A stretch of 64,000 bases of DNA from contig ML664175.1 of the NCBI GenBank assembly GCA_007570785.1, forward strand, positions 6,893,618 to 6,957,617, in the 5' to 3' direction. Source of the DNA: Antilocapra americana (taxonomy: Eukaryota > Chordata > Mammalia > Artiodactyla > Antilocapridae). Both the position numbers and the translations under genes were made by a program. Positions 46,183 to 58,062 of the stretch are shown piece by piece. Position 1 is the stretch's first letter. Every line of letters starts with the position of its first letter. The notes beneath the pieces were generated by a model. It ran no database searches. It worked only from the letters and a program-made list of their open reading frames with translations, and was not told where the DNA came from.

Positions 46183-46195
46183 GCAGGTAACCTTG

Positions 46196-46454
46196 CTGCT
46201 GCTGCTAAGTCACTTCAGTCGTGCGACCCCATAGACGGCAGCCCACCAGGCGCCCCCGTCCCTGGGATTTTCCAGGCAAGAACAGTGGAGTGGGTTGCCA
46301 TTTCCTTCTCCAATGCATGAAAGTGAAAAGTGAAAGTGAAGTTGCTCAGTTGTGTCCTATTCTTAGCAACCCCATGGACTGCAGCCTACCAGGTTCCTCC
46401 GTCCATGGGAGTTTCCAGGCAAGAGTACTGGAGTGGGTGCCATTGCCTTCTCCA
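46196..46454 (-). mobile_element. Bov-A2 SINE with 13-bp target-site duplication
   Basis: Two Bov-A monomers are joined by 'atgcatgaaagtgaaaagtg' near 46315. Perfect copies of 'gcaggtaaccttg' flank it at 46183-46195 and 46455-46467. The first monomer (plus-strand order) has lost about 11 bases between 'cagtcgtg' and 'cgacccc'. The perfect flanks indicate a fairly recent insertion. Confidence 0.96.
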
Positions 46455-46467
46455 GCAGGTAACCTTG

Positions 46468-47930
46468 GACATGTTAAAATTCTTTCTCCTCCTGAGCAGT
46501 TCAGTAGTATTCTGGGGATGGTATCTGTAGTGTGTCCCCAGCTCTTCCAGCTTAAGTAGCTCAGTCCCTACAACTGGCCCTACCATTGCTTCTGCAGTAG
46601 GATAAGACTTTAACCTGGGTATTTAGCAAGATTTCTTCCACTAACTTGGGCTATTCACTGCTTCATTGGTCTATCTTTCATCCATGCATTTTTCTTTCTC
46701 TTGACTACTTTGCTACTGGAAGACTGTTAAAATATCCGTGGATTTAATTAGTTCTATCCTCATAAGTCAATTATTGAATGCTTTCAATTGCATATCTGCA
46801 AAAGCTAGAGCTCTCTCTGACTTGAATCTCTTGTTGTGGTCATAATCCCTCTAGGCTTATGTCAGTTGCTGCTTCAAAGGGCCAATCATCTTGGATGATT
46901 CCACAGTAAAGACTTAAAGTTTGTCTACAAGGCCAGACGGAAAGAGCTCTTTTCCAGTTGACTTGGTTTTATCAGCCACAATAACAGCCAGTCAATGAGC
47001 TATCTATGGACTCATGCATGGTTGATCCAATTCAGTTGCTAAGGTGCCTGAAATAACATCATCCCATTGATTGCTTTACCATTAATGACAATCAGCTCTT
47101 ATGATGCCCAAAAAACCTATTTGATTGGGAAATTTTCAATAGAGTCATAATCATGGCAGATGTGTAGATATGGCCCAGATGGGTCCCAGGGGATGTTTCC
47201 TTCCCTTAATTCCAAAAGATAAGCTTTCCTGATTGTGATTGTAATAAGGAAATATATTGTGTGAGAAGCAGTGGGGAGATGGAGGGTGTCAGCCACTTTA
47301 GGACAAACCATCCTTTCCTCAGTGAGCACGTGTAAGATTCTTCCTTTGATCAGTGATCATAGCCAAAGAGACTTTTACTATTTCTAATTTCCATAACTAC
47401 CAGGAACTTATAGTAGCTGAAATAATCCATAATTTTCACAACTATATTAATCAACCACATAAGAGTTGAGTCAATGAAAAGTGATTGCCCACAATCTGCT
47501 TTTTTCCCCTATTTTGCTTCAAATGGAAGCAAGCATGTATATATATATTGTTTGCATTTATCTGATTTATGTTCATTTGTTTCTTGTTTGAATAGAAATG
47601 GGCAAGTCTGGTCCATTACTCATTCAGGAAAAGAAAGTGTTTTACAGTCAGAATCCCAAAATATACTTCATATCATTGTTCAAACAGGCAGAAAATAAAT
47701 TATACATTTTAAGACCCTGAGATTACACTGAAACATTAAATTTATAGAAATATATAGGAGAAAGTATCCAAAAAACCATTTAGTGTGAGAAAAGGAAATA
47801 AACTGAGTGCATAATAAGTACAGAAAGCATGAAAACAGAAACATACAAAGTAAAAACATTTAAAAGCATTGATAAATTATTTTCCTACTTGGAAAACAAA
47901 AGCTAAATGTATAATGTTGGTCATATATAC
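46468..47930. other. Unclassified stretch
   Basis: I considered a retroviral internal region for 46560-47330, but translations show stops in all frames I checked and no motif. No gene is called. AT-rich from about 47340. Confidence 0.4.
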
Positions 47931-47935
47931 ACATA

Positions 47936-47958
47936 TGTGTGTGTGTGTGTGTGTGTGT
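47936..47958. repeat. (TG)n microsatellite
   Basis: About 11 uninterrupted TG units, flanked by 'tatatacacata' and 'tatac'. The uninterrupted run makes length polymorphism likely. Confidence 0.95.
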
Positions 47959-49505
47959 ATACTTTTGACAAAATATGCTTCTCCAATTTGGCCTTTTGGT
48001 TCCAGGGAAGTTTGATCAGATTTTGGAGGGTGAAGAAATAGACGCAAAGGAGCCAAACTCTCCCATTTGTAGTTTTTCGTTGGTCTTTCCTGATAGAGGG
48101 CATGTTCCTAATAAACACAGGCTCAGAACTACCTTTTCCCATTCCCAGTGGGCTCTGTGCATTTCTCTTGACTCTCCACTTCTTAATGTACCTGCTGAGT
48201 TAAACCTAACCATCAAAATCAACTTTATATGCTTGAAGAAATGATAACATCTTATTTACCATGAAGGTGACAAGCATTGATGCTGTCATCACGAAACATT
48301 CTCATAAGTAGAAAACTGCTTTATTTGACCAGATATCAAATTTTCTTATGAAAATTCAAAGTGTATTATGGAGCAACTGATATTTATAGTCTTCAGAGTA
48401 TAGACTATTTTTCTTTTAACTAAAAGAAGGGCTCCACTATCCTTTGAAATTGCAAAAAACAACAGGCTTTGGGACAGTTTGTGCTGTTAGAGGAATACTT
48501 GAGCTGCAAGGTGAGTAGTCCTCGTGCAGAACAAGCTGAACTCAGAGGCTTGATTCAAGATGGACTTGTTCTAGTAGCTATGCTTTTGTGCCAACCAACA
48601 TCCCAGCTTCTCTATTCTTGTTCCTTCTTTCCTTTCAGCCATAACTTTCTTACTCACAGGCAATATGATCCTGAGGGGAAAATTTTATTTCCTCTGGGAC
48701 TTAGTTTTTCCATTTGGAAAACAAAGATTCCACTTGCTCAGTGGTTCAAAACCATTCATTTTGATGACATCTCCTTACTGGATGCTGTTCATCCAAGTAC
48801 TCACCTTGGTGTGCCCAGATGTAACACAGTTCAGGGTAGTACAGCAATTTGTCAGTTTCTCTGTGATAGTGAATCAGTGCTTTGTTGGCTGTGGATAAAG
48901 TATGATGCCAGCTGCAGCAACCTTTTTTCTCCTCCATTTCACTGTGCGGATAACTAAGAATGAAGTGTCTCTATGTATAACTGAGGATGATCTCTAATTT
49001 AAACAAAAAAATAAACTAATGTTCAACTTTGGTACTCTATCTTACTTAACAAATTACTTTTCACATTCCTGTCAACTGTTTAGAAACCAAACATTAGTGT
49101 TTGGTGATTTTATAAAGCAGCAATACAGTGCAGTATCTCAGTAATGAGATTAACAAATTGCTGTTACAGTAAGTAGTGGAGCTCACAAACAGTACTGAGG
49201 AGGAGAAACCAGGTAGAAAAGAATAAACATGGCATGATTCCTTTTGTATAAAGCTGAAAACAGGCAAAATTAGAGAAATTACGTTTGTTAGAGGAGTTAT
49301 GAGTGGAGAAGTTCCTGGAGTCCTGGGAAAGTTCTATTTATTTATCTGGGTAGGGGTACATGTTTGCTTTATGAAGATTCATCATACTCTAGACTTGAGA
49401 TTTGAGTGCATTCCTGTATGGATGTGTTCACTTAAATAAAAGCTAAAGAATCCATAAATAAAAGGTAAGCAAGGCTAGATGCCTAAGAGGGAAAGAGAGC
49501 TGAGA
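47959..49505. other. Unclassified stretch with a 162-codon frame
   Basis: The frame 48469-48957 (162 codons) overlaps a MIR-like patch near 48690-48725. A 77-codon frame and an antisense frame also cross it. It has no recognisable domain, so I do not call a gene. No other named repeat is seen. Confidence 0.35.
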
Positions 49506-49509
49506 AAAA

Positions 49510-49685
49510 TAACTGTATCTGTTAAGTGTTTATTGTGTGCCTTACTGATGAAACATTTGTGGATATATTATCTCAAAATTGTCATGAAACTAATCGAATG
49601 CTATTATTATCGCCAGTTTATTGATGAGGAAACCACAGTACAGAGAGAGAATTTCATATGTCCAAGGTCCAGACAGATAGAGACA
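49510..49685 (-). mobile_element. MIR SINE, antisense
   Basis: 'ttaagtgtttattgtgtgcc' near 49522, 'attatcgccagtttattgat' near 49606, 'gaggaaaccacagtacagag' near 49626 and 'catatgtccaaggtccagac' near 49656. Confidence 0.82.
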
Positions 49686-49799
49686 GGTGACACACTGCAA
49701 AAAATGATATACTCACTGTGTCATGGATTCTAGTGTGTGTGTGTGCGTTTTGGAGTGGGGTCATTTCCTGCCCCGGAACCTCCATTTCCTCACCCCCCC

Positions 49800-50480
49800 T
49801 TTTAGCTCCATCTTGATTTGCTAACAGATTCAGCTATCTCTACACTTCCCCCTTTGTCATTTTGAGAGGGTCGCCTCCTCTCAGAAAAACCCTCTAGTTT
49901 ACATACAAATAGAATTTTAGCCTTAAAGTCCAATTGCAGATTATTTGTTTCCTTTGTAGGCTTATGGGGTGCTGCATACGTTAGGCTTGCCTGGGTGTGT
50001 TCTACTGGAGTATTGTTATTATTTAACACAATTCTGTCAACCCTTAAGTCATCCTTTTGCATTCTTGCCGCTACCCAAATGGACCTTTCCCTAAACAAGG
50101 CCCTTCTGGGCTGTATCCTGTTCATTAGAATGGGATTGTTCTTGGATAATGCCTTCTGAGAAATGCATCCCAGCATTTGAGGCAGCTCCCAGCAGAACAA
50201 CCTGCCATTTGTGATGCCTTCTTCAGGTTAAACATTTTAGATTAATCAATAAGTAAATGGCAAATAAATGGCATGAGCCCCATGTCCAATATAAATGAGA
50301 TCAGGGGAAGACGCAGAAAAGGGCAGTTTCGGCATTGTCCAATATGCCTCGAGCAGCGCTGCCTTCGGCTCTACTTGAGGTGAAACATCCAGATAAAAAG
50401 TGAACAATGCAGGGTATCATCCAGATGTTTTGGAACTCCGGATGTCTCGCGTCCTTTACCTTAACATATTGACTTTATTT
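49800..50480. promoter_or_regulatory. Candidate conserved non-coding element (strongest in window)
   Basis: About 680 bp of unique DNA without repeat signatures and with roughly a dozen CpG sites. They are clustered at 50329-50452, including 'cctcgagcagcgctgccttc' and 'tctcgcgtcc'. It carries 'attaatcaataagtaaat' at 50241-50258 (HNF/POU/forkhead-like words), an 'attgtccaat' box near 50334 and 'aacacaattctgtc' near 50020. A 132-codon antisense frame (49802-50200) covers half of it, without a recognised domain. CpG retention plus factor-site density suggests an enhancer. No conservation data are available here. Confidence 0.38.
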
Positions 50481-51420
50481 TGAGGTGCCAGAGGTGCTAT
50501 TGTTTTGAATCTCTGTCACCCAGAAGAAAGGTTGTGACTCTGATGAGACATTCTTGTTCATACAATATAAATCTAACCAGCCAGCCTGAAGAATACACAG
50601 GAATGAAAATTGAAGGCCAGAACAGGAGCATCTTAGCTTTGAGAATTTCCCAAACACTGCCCAAATACACATTTCATAAGGAACCCCATTCATTTTTCCC
50701 AATTCCTTCTGCTAATTTACCTCAGTTACACTTTTCAGATGTGTAATATCTCATTTTGAGGAAAAATATGTTGCAGCCAAAAGAGCTGACCTTCGTGCAT
50801 TTTCAGACTTTCTTCTGTGTCCCTGACAAATGAAGCACCAAGGCCTTTCCATATTCTGTTTGGGGGTCTATTGGCTGAGGAATCCTTGGTCATCCCACCT
50901 GCCTGGCATCTAGGATCATGATGAATTGTCTCCAACTCTAGCCTCAGATTGTTTTTTAACATTTAATTTAGTTTCTTCCTGTGCTTGGATGAACATGGCC
51001 ATGTTATGGATTTCTGCTCTAATGTACACCAGCAGGCTGGAAGAACAAGCTTCAGCAAGCTGTGGAAATTAGAGAGGCTGGATCAATAGGCAAGGTCACG
51101 ACCCCCAGCTCTGATTCTGTACACTGTCCTGAAATTCTCTCCCTTGAAAATCCTCCTGCTGCTTCTAATGTGAAGCCATGTGTATTCCCAGAGAGAAATT
51201 CATGTAAACAAGCCTACCCCAATCTTTCACATCTTAGGGAGGGACACCCATAATCACAAACACTGAAAATTTTGTGTAAACAACAGCCAACGAATATAAA
51301 TATATGGGCATTTGCTTTATGTGCTGTTTGTTAACTTCATTGTCTGAAGACCCTTTCAGAGGGAGCGCAAATAGATGAGGACAAAGAGAAAGCAAACCTT
51401 CCAATTCTGGAGCAAACCTC
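50481..51420. other. Unique DNA adjoining the candidate element
   Basis: Also free of obvious repeats. It has a forkhead-type 'gtaaaca' at 51276-51282 and 'tgtttgttaac' near 51325, plus CpG sites near 51090, 51290 and 51366. Frames of 63-88 codons show no domain. It may extend the regulatory block. Confidence 0.28.
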
Positions 51421-53162
51421 TAAGAAATTATCCTTTATCATGCACCTACCTCAAATAGAAGGACACAATCTTTAGTGTTTATACACTGAAATTTTTATGG
51501 AACACAGAATGGTAAAAAATCAACCTGATTTAAACTTTCAGGAATGTCTCTGGGCTCAGTGAAATAGACTGAGGAGAAAACACTTGAAAATATTTTAAAA
51601 GATAGCAGATGCCAATAATATTACAAATTTAGATCTTGTTGGTATAGAGGACCTACATTTTCAAATACAAAGTAATATTCCTAACTAGTTTGCTATCTGG
51701 ATATTTAGAAGTTTATGTTGTTCAGTGTTATGGTTTTCCTGGGTGGAAACAACTAATGCATCAAAACCTCAAACCTACAAAAGCAAACCTGCTACTGGTA
51801 ATTTATCATATTCACTAATCACTGGTTCCAAAATGACCTGACATCAAAATGATCAATTTAGGAGAAAAAACATCTTAAAGATCTGTCTTTGGAGGAGATG
51901 GTTAAGGGTGTAAGAAAAATGTGAGAAGAAGAGAGGTTAGGTCAGAAGGAGGTAGAGACAGCCCCAAGAGTCCCTTTTCATCTGGAATGTGGGTGCCACT
52001 TTCACTTTGTAAATATGAAGCTGCATAGCCCAGAGAAGCAGGGTCTCTTTTATTTAGAGGGTAAACTCAGTATATGATAAGGCACATCCTTATCTCAACC
52101 CCTTATTCAGAAACAACAGCAGAAGCACTTTCTGTGTAGCCCAGTAATTATATAATGTTTGGTAGTTTTGTTTCAGAATTTAGAAACAGGGTTGTATTCA
52201 GAAGAGGTATCCTTTTGTTCATATTTGACAAACAACTTAGTCAATTTCCTGTCTTTCAATTAGATCAGAGATCTTGGACAAAACAACATCACAGTTTAAC
52301 TCTTCAGATAGAAAATTAGTTTACTGAGATATTGCTTTGTACTTGAGAATGCATGTCCTTGCTGCCAAAGGATATTACTTGCAAGAACTCTAGAAAATTA
52401 AGATGTTTTCTTTATAGCACAAGGACTAAACACAAAACAGAAGAGTGAATCTTGCATTTTGCTAGGACTTGAATTTTAAAAGGGAAATATACATATATAC
52501 GTTATTTTCTATGGAAGTGCTAAGAGAATCACATTTGCTCTTATATGAACAGCCTCAATTAAAGATCTATCAACATATATGAACAGAGATTGGGTGAGAA
52601 TGGGTGAAGTAGTGGTTAGAAGACATAAAATGCAAGGGATGTGGTTTCTTTTCTCTCTCTCTCTCTCTCTCTTTTTTTTTTTTTACTACTCTGCTGCTAT
52701 GTTTTCTAACTCCATTTCTAAGTGGAGGCTTTCAGTTTGAAAGTATAAAAGTATATCTCAATTTTGATCACAATGACAGGTCACAAAGAATATTTTGGTT
52801 GAGTAAGTGGCAATGGAAAGTCATAAAATCTATAGCAGGATCCAAACTAACCTCAAAAGTATCCTCTCTTAGGTGAAAAAGTTTACTATGTCAGTTTTTC
52901 AGATGAAACACCTAAGATCTTGAGATATTTAAATGTCTGGGCCAAGGTCTTCCAGTAAGGGGTACAGGAATTTTGTGTTTCTGTCTCTCAATGTAGGGCT
53001 TAACCTTCATATAAGGCTGTGTCCCATTTCAAAGATCTACAAGATTTTACCCCCTAATGCATGTTCAAAATTCTACCACAATAAAGTGTTCAGTCCCAAT
53101 ACAAGGCTCTATTCCTAAAGTAGGATTCTGCCCTCCAACAGAGGGAGTTACCTCTGTTCTGG
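51421..53162. other. Unclassified stretch
   Basis: No gene recognised. A short antisense MIR-like piece lies near 52890-52965, and a TC/T tract is listed separately. Confidence 0.45.
52652..52684. repeat. (TC)n followed by poly-T
   Basis: About ten TC units run directly into a 13-base T-run, a pattern prone to slippage. Confidence 0.95.
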
Positions 53163-53243
53163 CAATTAAATGCTGTTAGCTCTAAAATCAGTGGCTCAAA
53201 ACACAAACGTAATTTATTTGTTCATGAGTCTACAATTTGAAAC

Positions 53244-56200
53244 TATGAGCCATGCCGTGTAGGGCTACCCAAGATAAACAGGTCATGGTGGAGAGTTCTG
53301 ACAAAACATGGTCCACTAGTGAAGGGAATGGCAAACTGATTCAGTATTCTTGCCTTGCGAACCCCATGAACAGTGTGAAAAGACAAAAGATATGAGACTG
53401 AAAGAACCCAGGTCGGAAGGTGCCCAATATGCTACTGGAGAAGAGTGGAGAAACAGCTCCAGAAAGAAAGACGAGCCTGAGCCAAAGCCCAGTTGTAAAT
53501 GTGACTGGTGATGGAAGTAAAGTCTGATGCTGTAAAGAACAATATTGCATAGGAACCTGGAATGTTATGTTCATGAATCAAGGTAAATTGGAAGTGGTCA
53601 AGTAGGAGATGGCAAGAGTGAACATAGACATTTTAGGAATCAGTGGATGAAAATGGACCGAAATGGGCAAATGTAACTCAGATGACTATTATATCTACTA
53701 CTGTGGGCAAGAATCCCTTATAAGGAATGGAGTAGCCCTAATGGTCAAAAAGAGTCTGAAATGCAGTACTTGGATGAGTCTCAAAAACAACAGAATGACC
53801 TCTGTTCATTTCCAAGGCAAATCATTCAGTATCACAGTAATCCAAGTCTATGCCCCAACCACTAATGCCAAAAAAGCTGAAGTTGAACAGTTCTATGAAG
53901 ACCTATGAGACCTTCTAGAACAAACACCAAAAAAAGATGTCCTTTTCATCATAGAGGACTAGAATGCAAAAGTAGAAAGTCAAGAGATACCTGGAGTAAC
54001 AGGCAAGTTTGGGCTTAAAGTACAAAATGAAGCAGGGTAAAGGCTAACAGAGTTTTGCTGAGAGAACTCACTGGTCATAGCAAACACCCACTTCCAACAA
54101 CACAAGCAATGACTCTATACATGGACATCACCAGATGGTCATTACTGAAATCAGATTGATTATATTCTTTGCAACTGAAGATGAAGAAGCTCTATACAGG
54201 AAGCAAAAACAAGAAGGAGCTGACTATGGCTAAGATCATGAACTCCTTGTTGCAAAATTCAGACTTAAGTTGAAGCAAGTAAGTAAAATCACTTGACCAT
54301 TCAGGTATGACCTAAATCAAATCCCTTACAATTATATAGTGGAAGTGACAAATAGATTCAAGAGATTAGCTCTGATAGATAGAGTGCCTGAAGATCTATG
54401 GACAGAGGTTCATAACATTGTACAGGAGATGGTGATCAAAACCATCCCCAAGAAAAATAAATGTAAAAAGGCAAACTAGTTGCCTGAGGAGGCCTTGCAA
54501 ATAGCTGAGAAAAGAAGGGAAGCGAAAAGCAAAAGAAAAAAGGAAAGATATACCCCTCTGAATGAAGAGTTCCAAAGAATAGTAAGGAGAGATAAGAAAG
54601 CCTTTCTAAGTGATCAATGCAAGGAAATAGAGGAAGACAACAGACTGGGGAAGACTAGAAATATCTTCAAGAAAATTAGAGATACCAAGGGAACATTTCA
54701 TGCTAAGATGGGCTCAATAAAGAATAGATATGGTATGGACCTAATGGAAGCATAAGATAATTAGAAGAGGGGGCTAAAATACACAGAAGAACTATACAAA
54801 AAAGATCTTTATGACCTAGAAAACATGATGGTGTGCTCACTCAGCAAGAGCCAGAAATCCTGGAATGTAAAGCCAAGTAGGTCTTAGGGAGCATCACTAC
54901 AAACAAAGCTAGTGGATGTGATGGAATTCCAGCTGAACTATTTCAAAGCCTAGAAGATGATGCTGTTAAAGTGCTGCACTCAATATGCCAGCAATTTTAG
55001 AAAACTCAGCAGTGGCCACAGGACTGGGAAAGGTCAGTTTTTATTCCAATCGAAAGACGGGCAATGTCAAAGAATATTCAAACTCCTGCACAATTGCACT
55101 CATCTCACACGTTAGCAGAGTAATGCTCAAAATTCTCCAAGCAAGGCTTCAACAGTATGTGAATCATGAACTTCCAGATATTCAAACTGAATTTAGAAAT
55201 GGCAGAGGAACCAGAGATCAAATTGCAAACATCTGTTGGATCATAGAAAAAGCAACAGAACTGCTGAAAAACATCTACTTCTGCTTTATTGACTATGCCA
55301 AAGCCTTTGACTGTGTGGATCACAACATACTGTAGAAAGTTCTTAAAGAGATGGGAATACCAGAGCACCATGCCTGCCTCCTGAGAAATCTCTGTGCAGA
55401 TCAAGAAGCAACAGTTAGAACCGGACATGGAATAATGGACTGGTTCAAAATTGGGAAAGGAATATGTCAAGACTGTATATTGTCACACCTTGCTTATTTA
55501 TCTTATGTGCAGAGTATATCATGTGAAATGCTGAGCTGGATGAACCACAGTCAGGATTTCTGGGAGAAATATCAATAACCTCAGGTCCACCCTTATGGCA
55601 GAAAGCCAAGAGGAACTAAAGAGTCTCTTGAGAAAGTGAAAAAAAGAGAGGAAAAAGTTGGCTTAAAACTCAACATTCAGAAAACTAAGGTCATGTTATC
55701 CAGTCCCATCACTTCATGGCAAATAGATGGGGAAAAAATGGAAACAGTGGCAGACTATTTTCTTAGGCTCTAAAATCATTGCAGATGGTGACTGCAGCCA
55801 TGCAATTAAAAGATGCTTGCTCCTTGGAAGAAAAGCTATGAACAACCTAGACATATTAAAAAGCAGAGACATTATTTTGCTGACAAAGGTCCTTCTAGTC
55901 AAATCTATGGTTTTTCTACTAGTCATGTATGGATATGAGAGTTGAACTATAAAGAAAGGTGAGCACTGAAGAACTGATGCTTTTGAAGTATGGTATTGGA
56001 GAAGACTCTTGTGAGTTCCTTGGATAGCAAGGAGATCAAACAGTCAATCCTAAAGGAAATCTACCCCGAATATTCACTGGAAGGACTGATGCTGAAGCTG
56101 AAACTCCAATACTGTGGCCATCTGATGCGAAGAAGTGACTCATTGGAAATGACCCTGATGCTGGGAAAGATTGAAGGCAGGAGGAAAAGGGATGACAGAG

Positions 56201-56350
56201 AATGAGATGATTGGATGGCATCAGTGACTCGATGGACATGAGTTTGAGCAAACTTGGAGACTTGGTGATGGACAGGGAATCCTGGCATGCTGCAGTCCAT
56301 TGGGTCGCAAAGAGTCAGACTCAACTGAGGAAATGAACTGAAATGAACTA
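53244..56350 (+). mobile_element. BovB LINE (RTE clade), nearly full length
   Basis: About 3.1 kb, close to the roughly 3.2 kb of complete BovB. It opens with 5' UTR-like text ('gagccatgccgtgtagggct' near 53247) and runs through endonuclease and reverse-transcriptase coding remnants to the 3' UTR and a short 'aaatgaact' tail. 'acaatttgaaac' (53232-53243) and 'ataatttaaaca' (56350-56361) may be a decayed target-site duplication. BovB encodes an APE-type endonuclease plus reverse transcriptase and mobilises Bov SINEs. The family entered ruminants by horizontal transfer with squamate relatives. This copy is inactive. Confidence 0.95.
53663..56205 (+). pseudogene. BovB ORF2 (endonuclease-reverse transcriptase), broken
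   Basis: Coding remnants fall in at least six pieces in three frames. The endonuclease piece (53663-53908) keeps the 'IQVYAPT' motif at about 53840-53860 and 'CGQES' near its start. 54480-54755 is a lysine-rich linker. 54985-55335 holds reverse-transcriptase fingers and motif A, 'YAKAFDCVDHN' at about 55294-55326. 55351-55578 holds motif B, changed from the 'QGCILSP' seen in the 58-59 kb copy to 'QDCILSH'. The stretch that should carry the catalytic YADD is missing at 55584/55585. The C-terminus is in 55727-55945 and 55990-56205. Stops and frameshifts rule out activity. Confidence 0.9.
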
Positions 56351-56705
56351 TAATTTAAACAATGTTTAGTGTTATATAGCTCCACTGTTTCACATGTTGC
56401 ATCATTGTACATCTTGGATCATCTGGAGGTCCTTTCACTTGAACTGGATGTTGGCTGGGGCCTCAGTTCCTCTCCAGGCATCCTCCCCACCTGGGCTAAT
56501 TTGAGCTTTCTCACAGGATGACAGCAGGTCTTATCAGAGTGGAGTGGGTGGGCATCCCCCAAAGATCTAGCTTTGGAAGCCATATAGCATCCCCTCTACC
56601 TTGTGCTATTGGTTGAAGCATACAGAAGCCCCTTCCCAAATTCAAGAGGAGAGAATGTAGTCCTCACGTCTCAGTGGGAGAAGCCTCAATATCATATTGT
56701 AAGAT

Positions 56706-57179
56706 AAGCAAATGGAATGGGTAGTGTTGCTTGTAGATTGTGACAAAGTGTCACAATCTGCCTTCTGGCCACAATAATTCATATCCCCACACATGCAAAA
56801 TATACACCTCCCTCTCAACCTATTAAGGCCTCAGCTTGAAGTCCAGGATAACTTTGTGTAAATCAAGCCCTAATGAGGAAGAAGCTTTTCCAGTGTGTTT
56901 ACTCACTCAGCTCCTAGAGCACTGGTCCTCTTGATATTAAGCCTCATGCAGTTATGAAGAGACAGTTCTTCATGCAGTTATGAAGTCTGCATGGACATTA
57001 AGCTTCATGCAGTTATGAAGTCTGCATGGATGGATAGCTCATTTCTGTTCCACTTTGCATCAAATAAGGTGGCTCTAAGGCTGGGGACTGGAATCATCCA
57101 AAGTGTCACTCACTCACAGGTCCTATAGGTGAATATTTGGCAGGAGGTCCTCAGTTTCTCTTTAGATGGTACTTTCTGT
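56706..57179. other. Unclassified stretch with a local tandem repeat
   Basis: It lies between two copies of the same old repeat. It includes the triplicated word listed separately and a 'gtgacaaagtgtcac' inverted repeat near 56740. Confidence 0.5.
56936..57030. repeat. Local triplication, about 26-35 bp period
   Basis: 'catgcagttatgaag' occurs at 56945-56959, 56971-56985 and 57006-57020. The last two share the extension 'tctgcatgga', and the first and third share an upstream 'attaagc'. This is a small imperfect tandem array. Confidence 0.92.
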
Positions 57180-57445
57180 GCAGTCTCTTTGAATAGTGAG
57201 CTTGGGCTTCCACATAGCATGTTGGCTGGCTTTCTTAGAAGAAACATCCCAGAGTGGGCTAGCTAGAAGCTATCAGCTGGCCTCATAAGTCACAGTGTCA
57301 CTCTGCTGCACTCTCTTGGTTGGAGCAGTCCCAAACTCTGTCCAGATTTGAGTGGAGGAACCGTAGGCTTCAGTCTCGGTGAGAGAAGCCTCAAAATCTC
57401 CCTGTAAGAAAAGCAAGTAGGATGGGAGGCATCTTTGTGGTCATT
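57180..57445 (+). mobile_element. Ancient repeat, second copy of the split family
   Basis: 'gagcttgggcttccacatag' near 57197, 'ctcttggttggagcagtccc' near 57312, 'gagagaagcctcaaaatctc' near 57380 and 'tgtaagaaaagcaagtagga' near 57401. It aligns in the same direction with 56605-56720, including 'gagaagcctcaa' and 'agcaa.t.g.atggg'. The two copies differ at many positions. Confidence 0.6.
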
Positions 57446-58062
57446 TAGGGAAATGCAGTCTATTGGAAAGGACTGCCTTGCAAATCAGGGGACTCCCTTT
57501 CAATGGGGCCATTCACATTGAGACCGAATGAGCAGCACTCAGATCGAATGACAATATGAAAAAGTCAAGTAAACCTATATAATTTAAAGATTTCAGGAAA
57601 TGGAATTGTATAACCCTATGACATAAGGAAAGGGACAGGAGAAACTCATGTATTGATAAACAGGAGGGGCCAACTAGGACAGCCTATGTCCAAATATTAG
57701 GACCATGTCTACTAACAAGAACAAAAGGCCATGACCTCAGCCAGAGTGCACAGGCATACTGTCCAGGCTGGTGAGGAAGGTGGCAGCTCATCTAGGAGTT
57801 TATATTAAGGACTAATCAGAATGAACCTGAGAGCACACAGATAAAAGGAATGTACCTTGTGCTGGCCCAGAAGGCAGGCACATTCAAAAAGCTTTGGATC
57901 AGTCTTTGGATCAGTAAGACTTAAATGTGATTGTGTGTGTGAAAAGGCTTTATAAAATGCAAAGTGATGTATCAGTGTTGTTTATTGTGTTTGTAACTTT
58001 CACACAGCAGAGGCTTTTGTAAACAAAGCTGAATCCTCTCTTGGGCTCTATCCCACACATAG
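57446..58062. other. Spacer between the inverted BovB copies
   Basis: No gene or named repeat. 'ctttggatcagt' is duplicated in tandem at 57892-57903 and 57904-57915. 'agaccgaatga' and 'agatcgaatga' recur near 57520-57551. Confidence 0.5.

Larger units (their letters stand above)
53163..56705 (+). mobile_element. Ancient repeat split in two by BovB
   Basis: The left part (53163-53243) reads 'cagtggctcaaaacacaaac' and 'tgagtctacaatttg', the usual start of a common mammalian repeat. The right part (56351 to about 56705) continues with 'gttggctggggcctcagttc' near 56451, 'ctattggttgaagcatacag' near 56607 and 'cagtgggagaagcctcaata' near 56672. The BovB lies between them. I cannot name the family. 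A second copy of its tail is at 57180-57445. Confidence 0.6.

Noticed and set aside
46560..47330. Possible retroviral internal (pol-like) region
   Set aside because: The antisense reading I checked has frequent stops and no reverse-transcriptase, protease or integrase motif. No LTR flanks it.
48469..48957. 162-codon plus-strand frame as a gene
   Set aside because: It crosses a MIR-like patch, overlaps frames on both strands, and shows no domain, membrane span or signal peptide.
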